Source of the DNA: CAYLNC01 sp964534415 | GTDB taxonomy: Bacteria; Patescibacteriota; Minisyncoccia; Phycocordibacterales; JAACPR01 | Reading direction: 5' to 3' | Length of the DNA stretch: 19,894 nucleotides | NCBI GenBank assembly: GCA_964534415.1 | Contig: CAZHOL010000011.1 | Location: 1 to 19,894 of the forward strand | In this document: positions 7,101-13,991 of the stretch, one piece after another | How positions within the stretch are numbered: position 1 is the first letter of the stretch | Layout: each line of letters opens with the position of its first letter | The notes under the pieces: generated by a model | Seen by the model: only the letters and a program-made list of their open reading frames with translations | Database searches by the model: none | Told to the model about the DNA's origin: nothing | Made by a program: the position numbers and the translations under genes

Positions 7101-7358
7101 CAAAGATTCGGAGAAATGGAGGTCTGGGCATTGCTCGGACACGGAGCGGCACACACATTGCGTGAAATGTTGACTTACAAGTCAGACGATATTTTGGGAC
7201 GATCTGCTGCATTCGATGCGATCGTGAAGGGCGAACCAATTACGCAAACGAACTTGCCTGCATCATTTGATGTTCTTATTAAAAACCTAAGAGGACTCGC
7301 ATTAGATATCGATTTAAAAAATGTTGAGGAAGAAGACGATGAATCATTAACAAAATAA
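4137..7358 (+). CDS. rpoB: DNA-directed RNA polymerase subunit beta
   Basis: Second-largest subunit of RNA polymerase, forming one side of the cleft and part of the active centre. Seen: the rifampicin-pocket block around residues 393-414 followed by GPGGLTRERAGLEVRDVHPSHYGRVCPIHTPEGQNIGL, then SGSNYEDAIIINERL, the GDKMAGRHGNKGVIS motif (from G838, with the conserved lysines that contact the nucleotide), and the C-terminal GKAQNGGQRFGEMEVWALLGHGAAHTLRE clamp region. At 1073 aa it lacks the large insertions of proteobacterial RpoB (1342 aa in E. coli). Several rifampicin-pocket residues differ from E. coli (Q399 at the Asp516 position, T412 at Arg529). It is followed 19 nt later by rpoC. Arginine is coded mainly by CGA and AGA. 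Confidence 0.98.
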   Translation: MSTVKKADGISLSVGQRPKKYFSRFSKPAIELPDLFEGQTKSFEWLVKDGIKQVFQEYGSIKDYSEKKFELKFLDFVFEKPKYDDKHAKKQNLTYEAALKVTTKLINKTLGTEKEQEIFLSDFPMMTKYGTFIINGVERVIVPQLARSYGIIFTSQILKGHNLFGAKVIPSRGAWIELETDVEDIVYIRVDKNRKFPVTSFLRVMGAHSDEQILSLFKKNEKAKLAIQKTLEKDSVKTVEDAYLDVYKRLRDGDLATLENAREFVDSVLREDRYDLSEVGRFKFNSRFSLPTDKKSLAIRTITLDDMAVMINHMIHLNHTPGAEADDIDHLGSRRVRFVGELLQQKIRTGMAQMKRNIQNRMSTIDTDTSLPINLITPRPLQARIKEFFTTNQLSQFMQQENMLTEIEHLRTISALGPGGLTRERAGLEVRDVHPSHYGRVCPIHTPEGQNIGLILRFSVYARTNAFGMIETPYLKVENGKVTKEIVYLNALEEANYKIANSTAAKNENGELVDKYVNIRIDGRLDVCKNTEVNLIDIVPSQAFSIVTSMIPFLDHDDANRALMASNMQKQSTPLLVAEAPLVATGIEEKALLHSNRIIRADEEGVVTKADARQIIVKSGKNEYVYDLINFERTNGFTSFHQRPVVEPGDKVKKNQLLADTSTSDNAQISVGKNLRIAFLSWSGSNYEDAIIINERLVKNQTLTSIHLEEVVVNVRDTKLGPEVTTSDIPNVSDNKLKNLDEEGIIRIGAEVRPDDILVGKITPKGETQLTPEERLLRSIFGEKAREVKDSSKRAEGGLRGRVVGIKIFSRENGDKLDSGIIKRIHIEIAQLRNITVGDKMAGRHGNKGVISKVLPEEDMPFTEDGEAVDIILTPLGVPSRMNLGQILELHLGHAAHELGYQAICPAFAGATVDEIREELKKAGLQIDGKAKLFDGRTGEKFEQDVSIGYMYMMKLHHMVEDKLHMRSIGPYSLINQQPLGGKAQNGGQRFGEMEVWALLGHGAAHTLREMLTYKSDDILGRSAAFDAIVKGEPITQTNLPASFDVLIKNLRGLALDIDLKNVEEEDDESLTK

Positions 7359-7377
7359 AGGTAAAAACAAAAAATAT

Positions 7378-10300
7378 ATGAAAATGTACAAAAAAGCAAA
7401 ACCTGAAATCGATAAAATAATGATGAGACTCGCCTCTCCAGAAAGAATTTTGGAATGGTCATTCGGTGAAGTCACTCGACCTGAAACTGTTAACTACCGA
7501 ACACAGCGTTCAGAGAAAAACGGTCTTTTTGACGAAAGAATTTTTGGTCCTGAAAAAGATTACGAATGTTATTGTGGAAAATATCGAGGAATTCGATACA
7601 AGGGAATTACTTGTGAAAAGTGTGGAGTTGAAATTACACGATCAATCGTTAGACGAGAGCGAATGGGTCACATTACTTTGGCTACACCAGTTGCGCACAT
7701 TTGGTTTTTGAGAAGCATGCCATCACGAATTAGTTTGGCGATGGGAATGAATGCTGTTGATATTGAGAAAGTTATTTACTTTGCCGGTTACCTAATCACA
7801 AAAGTTGATGAGGAGGAGCGAAAAAGAGTTGCTCGAGATTTGGAATCAGAATTCAAGGAGAAAGTTAAAGCGGCGCAGGATGAGAAGACAAAAGAAAAAT
7901 TGAAGGAGCTTTATCTTGAAACAAAGGCAGAGGTAGACAGCATTCAGCAAGGAAAAGTTATTAACGAAATTGAGTATCACAAATATTCAATCAAATTCGG
8001 TGGACTTTTTGAAGCAGAAATCGGAGCTGAAGCAGTTCATAATTTGCTAAAGAAATTGGATATTGATGCGATCATCACCCAACTTGAAACAGAAATCGAA
8101 TCAGCACCTGCACAATCAAGAGATAAAATTAACAAGAGATTGAGCTTGTTTAAATCAATGAAGAAGGCTGGTATTAAACCTGAATGGATGTTCTTGCAAC
8201 ACATTCCAGTTATACCTCCAGCTTTGCGACCTATGGTTTCTCTTGATGGAGGACGACAAGCAACATCAGATGTAAACGACTTGTATCGACGAGTTATAAA
8301 CCGAAACAATCGTTTGAAGAAATTGCAGGAGATTGATGCGCCTGACGTAATTCTCCGAAACGAAAAAAGAATTTTGCAGGAAGCCGTCGATGCGTTGATT
8401 GACAATTCAATTCGACACAGCAGTGCTTCAAATAATTCTGTCAGTCAGGCACAAAAGAGACCTTTGAAATCTCTTGCTGACAACCTAAAGGGAAAGAACG
8501 GAATTTTCCGAAGAAACTTGCTCGGAAAACGAGTCGACTATTCAGGTCGATCAGTTATTGTCATTGGTCCTACTTTGAAACTTCATCAATGTGGATTGCC
8601 AAAACACATGGCTCTCGAATTGTTCCGACCATTCGTAATTTCAGAATTGCTAAAGAGGGAATTAGCCCACAACATTCGTGGAGCTGGCCGATTAATCGAC
8701 GACGAAATTCCAGAAGTTTGGGAAATAATCGAAGAAGTCATCAAGGATAAATACGTTCTTCTAAACCGTGCTCCTACATTGCACCGATTGGGTATTCAGG
8801 CCTTCCAGCCAATATTGATCGAAGGTATGGCTATTCAGGTTCACCCACTAGTATGTACAGCTTTCAACGCTGACTTCGACGGGGACCAAATGGCTGTTCA
8901 CGTTCCACTTTCAGTTGCTTCACAATACGAGGCACGAGAAATTATGGCAGCTGACAAAAATATTTTGAAGCCAGGATCCGGAGACCCTGTTGTTACACAA
9001 AAACTTCTCGATATTTTGCTCGGATGTTATTGGATGACAAAGATGATTACGGGTGAAGAGAACGACGGAAAAATGTTCCCTGGACCAAATCTAGCAAAAA
9101 TCGCTTACGACTTTGGAGTTATTGGACTACGAACAAGAATTTTTGTTCGAGGTAAAGAGGATACAAAACTCGCTCCATTTATCGACAAGCCAATTGAAAC
9201 AACTGTCGGACGAATTTTGTTTAACTCAGTTTTGCCAAAGGATTATCCGTTCATCAATGAAGAAGTTAACAAAACTTCAATGAACAAAATCGTTGCTGAT
9301 CTTCTAAAGATTCATGGTATCGAAGGAATTCCTGCAATTCTCGACAAGATAAAGGAATTCGGATTCCAATACGCAACAAAATCAGGAATCACATTCGGAA
9401 TGGATGATATTCAAATTCCAAAAGAAAAGAAAGAAATCGTCGATGAAACTCTAGAGAAAGTTAAAGTTGTTTCAAGACAGTACAATGAAGGTTTGCTTTC
9501 AGAAGAAGAGAAAAAGCGAAAAATTATTGGACTATGGCATGAGGCTCGAGAGAAATTGATGAAAATTATTCCTGGAACACTTGATCCAAAAGGTTCAGTA
9601 CATGACATGGTTAAATCAGGAGCCCGAGGTTCTATGGGACAAATTACAAACATGGCAGGTATGAAAGGTTTGATTGTGAACTCTCGTGGAGAGGAAATTG
9701 AATTCCCTGTTTTGTCTTGTTCAAAAGAAGGATTCTCACCTACAGAATACTTTACTTCTACTCACGGTTCTCGAAAAGGTTTGACCGATACGGCGCTGAA
9801 CACTGCCAAGGCTGGATATTTGACTCGCCGATTGTTCGACGTTGCTCAGGATGTTGTAGTTAGTGAAGTTGATTGTGGTACAAAGAAATTCATCAGAATT
9901 TCAAAGGATAGTGATTCTGGAATTACAGTTTCTCTTTCTCGAAAAGTTCGAGGACGAGTGTTGGCAGAGGATTTGAAGGGTGCTGATGGATCAGTCGTAT
10001 TCAAGAAAGGACACTTCATTACAAAATTAGACGCTGACGTAATTGAAAAATCAGGAGCAGAGTCAGTCTCTGTGAGATCACCTCTAACATGTCAGAGTAA
10101 AAATGGAGTTTGTTCACATTGTTATGGTGTTGATCTTGGAAATGACAAATTGGTTGATATCGGTGAAGCTGTAGGTACAATTGCCGCACAGGCCATCGGT
10201 GAGCCAGGAACACAGTTGACTATGCGTACTTTCCACGCCGGAGGTACTGCCTCAGTTGGTGGAGACATCACACAAGGTTTGCCTCGTATTGAAGAAGTCT

Positions 10301-11040
10301 TCGAGCGAAGAAAGCCAAAGAGCCCAGCGACTGTTTCAAAATCAGACGGAGTTGTATCTTCAATTCGTGTTGAAGGAAAAGACAAAATTGTAACTGTACT
10401 TTCAAATCCTGCGACAGCTCGATCGAAGAGCAAGGAGGTTGAGTACACAGTTCCACCACTTCGAACTATCTTGGTTAAAGAAGGTCAGGAGGTAACCAAA
10501 GGTCAGCTTTTGACAGACGGTTCAGCAGACCTATCAGAGTTGTTCAAATTCGGAGGACGAGAAGTTGCTCAGGACTACATCATTGGACAGATCAATCGAA
10601 TCTACGAATTGCAGGGAGAGTCAGTTTCTCGAAAGCATATCGAGGTTATTGTTCGACAAATGTTCTCAAAGGTTAGAGTAGTTTCAGCGGGCGATACAAC
10701 ATTGACTGCTGGAGAAATGTTGGACTTGCAAGAAATTGAAGCAATCAATGCAGAAGCAAAAATTCCTGCTGAGTATGAACAAATTATTCTCGGTATTACT
10801 GAAGTGTCATTGAACAGAAAGAGCTTCTTGTCATCTGCTTCATTCCAACACACAACAAAGGTGTTGATCAATGCTGCAGTCAGAGGTGCTGCCGATGATT
10901 TGAAGGGGCTAAAGGAAAACGTTATTCTCGGAAGATTGATTCCAGCCGGAACTGGATTCCCTGGTAGCCAGAAGAATTTGAAAGTTAAAGAGATTGAGGA
11001 TAAAGCGAAACAAGTTCTAGAAGCGCAAGAGACAATATAA
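7378..11040 (+). CDS. rpoC: DNA-directed RNA polymerase subunit beta'
   Basis: Largest RNA polymerase subunit, carrying the catalytic Mg2+. Seen: N-terminal zinc site C64, C66, C79, C82; the sigma-binding coiled-coil region near NRNNRLKKL; the active-site NADFDGDQMAV loop with D499, D501 and D503; the bridge-helix/trigger-loop region GSRKGLTDTALNTAKAGYLTRRL; and the second zinc site ending CQSKNGVCSHCYG. At 1220 aa it is shorter than E. coli (1407). The ATG at 7378 gives MKMYKK; a second in-frame ATG at 7384 is equally possible. AAAGG at 7357-7361 overlaps the rpoB stop but lies rather far upstream. dnaG begins 6 nt after the stop with no terminator between. Confidence 0.98.
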   Translation: MKMYKKAKPEIDKIMMRLASPERILEWSFGEVTRPETVNYRTQRSEKNGLFDERIFGPEKDYECYCGKYRGIRYKGITCEKCGVEITRSIVRRERMGHITLATPVAHIWFLRSMPSRISLAMGMNAVDIEKVIYFAGYLITKVDEEERKRVARDLESEFKEKVKAAQDEKTKEKLKELYLETKAEVDSIQQGKVINEIEYHKYSIKFGGLFEAEIGAEAVHNLLKKLDIDAIITQLETEIESAPAQSRDKINKRLSLFKSMKKAGIKPEWMFLQHIPVIPPALRPMVSLDGGRQATSDVNDLYRRVINRNNRLKKLQEIDAPDVILRNEKRILQEAVDALIDNSIRHSSASNNSVSQAQKRPLKSLADNLKGKNGIFRRNLLGKRVDYSGRSVIVIGPTLKLHQCGLPKHMALELFRPFVISELLKRELAHNIRGAGRLIDDEIPEVWEIIEEVIKDKYVLLNRAPTLHRLGIQAFQPILIEGMAIQVHPLVCTAFNADFDGDQMAVHVPLSVASQYEAREIMAADKNILKPGSGDPVVTQKLLDILLGCYWMTKMITGEENDGKMFPGPNLAKIAYDFGVIGLRTRIFVRGKEDTKLAPFIDKPIETTVGRILFNSVLPKDYPFINEEVNKTSMNKIVADLLKIHGIEGIPAILDKIKEFGFQYATKSGITFGMDDIQIPKEKKEIVDETLEKVKVVSRQYNEGLLSEEEKKRKIIGLWHEAREKLMKIIPGTLDPKGSVHDMVKSGARGSMGQITNMAGMKGLIVNSRGEEIEFPVLSCSKEGFSPTEYFTSTHGSRKGLTDTALNTAKAGYLTRRLFDVAQDVVVSEVDCGTKKFIRISKDSDSGITVSLSRKVRGRVLAEDLKGADGSVVFKKGHFITKLDADVIEKSGAESVSVRSPLTCQSKNGVCSHCYGVDLGNDKLVDIGEAVGTIAAQAIGEPGTQLTMRTFHAGGTASVGGDITQGLPRIEEVFERRKPKSPATVSKSDGVVSSIRVEGKDKIVTVLSNPATARSKSKEVEYTVPPLRTILVKEGQEVTKGQLLTDGSADLSELFKFGGREVAQDYIIGQINRIYELQGESVSRKHIEVIVRQMFSKVRVVSAGDTTLTAGEMLDLQEIEAINAEAKIPAEYEQIILGITEVSLNRKSFLSSASFQHTTKVLINAAVRGAADDLKGLKENVILGRLIPAGTGFPGSQKNLKVKEIEDKAKQVLEAQETI

Positions 11041-11046
11041 AAGATA

Positions 11047-12753
11047 ATGAGCCAAAATGATGTACAACAAATCAAAGAACGGCTCGGAATAGAAGAAGTT
11101 GTCGGTACTTACATAAAATTGGAGAAAGCTGGGAAAAATATGAAGGCCCGATGTCCGTTCCATAATGAAAAGACACCGTCTTTCATTATTTCTCCTGATC
11201 GAGGTTCTTACTATTGTTTTGGTTGTGGAGCGAAGGGTGACATATTCAGTTTTGTTCAGGAATTCGAGGGTTTGGATTTTTCGGGTGCGCTAAAAATTCT
11301 CGCAGAAAGAGCTGGAGTTACACTTTCGAAAAATTCTGGTGAAACAAATGAGAAAACGAATCGTTTGCGCAAGATTTTGGATTTGACTACGGAATATTTC
11401 CAAAAAAACTTGTCGAAAAATAATGAAGCCAAAAAATATTTGCTCGGTCGTGGGTTAACAGAAAAAACTATTGATGAATGGCAAATTGGATTTGCTCCAG
11501 ACGGGTGGCAGAATTTGCTGGATTACCTGCGAGAGAAAAAATATCAACTTTCGGAAATTGAGGAGGTTGGTTTAATCAAAAAGGGAGACAAGGGGAAATT
11601 CTATGATCGTTTTAGAAATAGAATTATGTTTCCAATTTTTGATTCGAGTGGTAGGCCGGTGGGCTTCACAGGTCGAATATTCAACGGCAAACCAGACGAA
11701 GCAAAATATTTGAACAGTCCCGAAACAATGTTATTTGAAAAATCAAAATTGCTTTATGGTTTTGATAAAGCCAAACAAGCAATTAGAAAAAATGATTTTT
11801 CAATTCTAGTAGAGGGGCAAATGGATTTGATTATGTGTCATCAGGCCGGATATAGGAACGCCGTGGCGTCGTCCGGAACTGCTTTGACTCAGGATCAGTT
11901 GGAGAAATTGTTGAGAATTTCTAGTCGATTAGTAATCGCATACGACTCAGATTCAGCGGGATTCAAGGCTTCAGAAAAAGCTTGGCAAATGGCTTTAAAT
12001 CTGGGTTTTGATGTCAAAATTGCGCCAATCGAGGGTGGTAAAGATCCTGCCGACGTGATCAAGGCGGATGTAAATCAGTGGAAGCAAATTGTACGAAATT
12101 CACAGCATATAGTTGAAATTATAATTAGTAAAATTAAGAGAGAGTCGACGGACGCTAGAGAAATCGGCAAGAGAGTTGCTTCAGAATTAATTCCGTATGT
12201 TGCAAATATTTCTAGTCACATTGATCAGTATCATTTTGTGAAAATGATTAGTGAAAAGTTTTCGCTAGATGAGGAGGCAATTAAGGCAGAGATTGGTAAC
12301 TATCTGTCAAAAAATATCTCAACAAATATTGTTTCCGGAGCAGACGTTAGTAAAATAAAAAATACTTCGACGGAAAACCATATCTTTGGAATTATTTTCT
12401 GGCAGGAACAAGAGAAAAATAAAATAGTTGATGTTGGTGAACTTCAAAAAAAGGTGAAGGAAATTTTGGCTGAAGATTATGATATTGTCTTGCAAAAGAT
12501 TCTGTCAGAAAAGAATCAGCTAATTTTTGAAGTTGAGGCGATTTATTCTGATTCAAAAAAGCAAGCCAAGATTGTCGCCGACATCGATGAGCTATTAAAA
12601 AATTTGAAGATTCGCCACCTGACACGAAAGAAAGAAAATGAAAAAAAGCTTCTCGAAATAGCAGAGAAGAATAATGATGAAAAAACGCAAGCACTTTGTC
12701 TAAAAAAGATTGATACACTTTCAAAAGAAATCAGCTTATTAGTCAATAAGTGA
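11047..12753 (+). CDS. dnaG: DNA primase
   Basis: Synthesises RNA primers at the replication fork. Seen: CHC2 zinc finger C36-x2-H39-x17-C57-x2-C60 at the N terminus; the RNA-polymerase basic motif YDRFRNRIMFPI (186-197); and the TOPRIM domain with E256 in VEGQMD, the D300-x-D302 metal motif in AYDSDSAG, and GKDPADVIK (331-339). The C-terminal ~220 residues are the poorly conserved helicase-interacting part, Lys/Glu-rich and probably coiled coil at the end. Length 568 aa is near the family norm. It starts 6 nt after rpoC without a Shine-Dalgarno site, so it is probably co-transcribed and translationally linked. A perfect 6-bp stem (12735-12740 with 12745-12750) lies at its end, too far from the T tract to call a terminator. 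Confidence 0.97.
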   Translation: MSQNDVQQIKERLGIEEVVGTYIKLEKAGKNMKARCPFHNEKTPSFIISPDRGSYYCFGCGAKGDIFSFVQEFEGLDFSGALKILAERAGVTLSKNSGETNEKTNRLRKILDLTTEYFQKNLSKNNEAKKYLLGRGLTEKTIDEWQIGFAPDGWQNLLDYLREKKYQLSEIEEVGLIKKGDKGKFYDRFRNRIMFPIFDSSGRPVGFTGRIFNGKPDEAKYLNSPETMLFEKSKLLYGFDKAKQAIRKNDFSILVEGQMDLIMCHQAGYRNAVASSGTALTQDQLEKLLRISSRLVIAYDSDSAGFKASEKAWQMALNLGFDVKIAPIEGGKDPADVIKADVNQWKQIVRNSQHIVEIIISKIKRESTDAREIGKRVASELIPYVANISSHIDQYHFVKMISEKFSLDEEAIKAEIGNYLSKNISTNIVSGADVSKIKNTSTENHIFGIIFWQEQEKNKIVDVGELQKKVKEILAEDYDIVLQKILSEKNQLIFEVEAIYSDSKKQAKIVADIDELLKNLKIRHLTRKKENEKKLLEIAEKNNDEKTQALCLKKIDTLSKEISLLVNK

Positions 12754-12776
12754 GGGGTGCGTTTTTTAAAAAGAGG

Positions 12777-12796
12777 TATAATAGTAGGAATTCCTA
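12777..12796 (+). promoter_or_regulatory. rpoD internal promoter -10 with overlapping palindrome
   Basis: Perfect TATAAT (12777-12782) lies in the 44-nt space between dnaG and rpoD, with no convincing -35 (a T6 tract lies upstream). A perfect 12-bp palindrome, TAGGAATTCCTA (12785-12796), covers the expected start point near 12789 and ends one base before the rpoD ATG. Its AGGA (12786-12789) is also the only Shine-Dalgarno-like sequence. It could be an operator; this is inference. Confidence 0.55.
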
Positions 12797-12797
12797 T

Positions 12798-13991
12798 ATG
12801 GCAAAAAAACAAGTAAAAAAAGTACAAAAGAAAATCGTCAAAAAAACTTTGAAAAAAGTAACTAAAAAAATACAAAAGGCAAAAGTGCCAGCAAAAAAAC
12901 CAGTATCAAAAAATTTGAATAATCAAAAAGACTGGACAGCAAAATCAAAAAAACTTATCGCCAAGGGTCGTGAGAAGGGCTTTATCACATACGATGAAAT
13001 TATCAAGGAATTTCCAACAATTGAACAAGATGTAGAATTCTTGTCTCAATTATACGAAGATTTGCAATCAGCATCGATTGATGTTTTGGAAGGCGGAGGA
13101 TTTTTGGAAGTTGAAAAGGAGGAAGATATCAAAAAATATTTGTACGGAAAAAATCCTTCACAATACGATTCTATTCAAATGTATTTGAAAGAAATTGGAC
13201 AATACCCATTGATTAATGCTCACGAAGAAAAGGAGCTGGCAAAAAGAATTGAGAAACAAGACAAAGAGGCCTCAAATTTGCTAGCCAAGGCGAACCTCAG
13301 ATTGGTGGTGTCGATTGCGAAAAAATATGTCGGTCGAAGTCCCGATTTAACTTTACTCGATTTGATTCAAGAAGGAAACCTAGGTCTATACAAGGCTGTC
13401 AGCAAATTCGATTGGAAAAAGGGGTATAAATTCTCTACATATGCGACATGGTGGGTGCGACAGGCGATTACTAGAGCTCTCGCTGATCAATCCAGAACAA
13501 TTCGAGTTCCTGTTCACATGGTTGAGACAATCGCAAAATACAAACAATACTATCGCAGATTGTTCCAAGATTTGGGCCGAGAACCAATGCCAGAAGAAAT
13601 TGCTAACGAAATGGGAGTTGATGTTGAAAAGATTTACATCATCGAGAAAATTGATCAGAGCACTGTATCCCTCGAAAATCCTGTTGGAGATGATGGAGAT
13701 GAAAAATCAACACTCAGCGACTTTATTGCGGATGACAAAATTTCTTCACCTGATCAGGACGCATCACGTAGAATTTTGAAAGATCAAGTTGGCGTAATAT
13801 TGAGCGAACTTTCTGAAAAAGAAAGAGAAATTCTAGAGCTGAGACATGGACTAAATGACGGTATTCAACACACATTAGAGGAGGTGGGCAAGAAATTCGG
13901 CGTTACTCGAGAACGAATTCGACAAATCGAAGCCAAAGCTCATGAAAAAATTCGACAGCATAAAGACGCACACAGACTGAAGAATTACTAA
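12798..13991 (+). CDS. rpoD: RNA polymerase primary sigma factor (sigma-70/RpoD)
   Basis: Directs RNA polymerase to housekeeping promoters. Seen: a very Lys-rich N-terminal ~40 residues; a region 1.1-like segment (KGREKGFITYDEIIKEFP); region 1.2 (DSIQMYLKEIGQYPL); regions 2.1-2.4 (NLRLVVSIAKKYVG, DLIQEGNLGLYKAVSKFDW, YKFSTYATWWVRQAITRALADQ), which read the -10 box; region 3; and region 4 ending in the helix-turn-helix LEEVGKKFGVTRERIRQIEAKA, which reads the -35. Length 397 aa. The ATG at 12798 is preferred over an in-frame ATG at 12750, which overlaps dnaG and would put TATAAT inside the gene. The stop overlaps the next start as TAATG. dnaG-rpoD adjacency is common in bacteria. Confidence 0.96.
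   Translation: MAKKQVKKVQKKIVKKTLKKVTKKIQKAKVPAKKPVSKNLNNQKDWTAKSKKLIAKGREKGFITYDEIIKEFPTIEQDVEFLSQLYEDLQSASIDVLEGGGFLEVEKEEDIKKYLYGKNPSQYDSIQMYLKEIGQYPLINAHEEKELAKRIEKQDKEASNLLAKANLRLVVSIAKKYVGRSPDLTLLDLIQEGNLGLYKAVSKFDWKKGYKFSTYATWWVRQAITRALADQSRTIRVPVHMVETIAKYKQYYRRLFQDLGREPMPEEIANEMGVDVEKIYIIEKIDQSTVSLENPVGDDGDEKSTLSDFIADDKISSPDQDASRRILKDQVGVILSELSEKEREILELRHGLNDGIQHTLEEVGKKFGVTRERIRQIEAKAHEKIRQHKDAHRLKNY

Noticed and set aside
12735..12750. dnaG terminator
   Set aside because: The CTTATT/AATAAG stem is AT-rich and the T tract starts about 10 nt later, so it lacks terminator geometry.
12751..12753. UGA recoded as glycine (Gracilibacteria/SR1 code)
   Set aside because: dnaG ends at TGA followed directly by the rpoD promoter, and all long genes read through without any in-frame TGA.
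12750..12797. Longer rpoD start at 12750
   Set aside because: It overlaps the dnaG stop, would place the TATAAT box and palindrome inside the gene, and adds 16 residues before the typical MAKK start.
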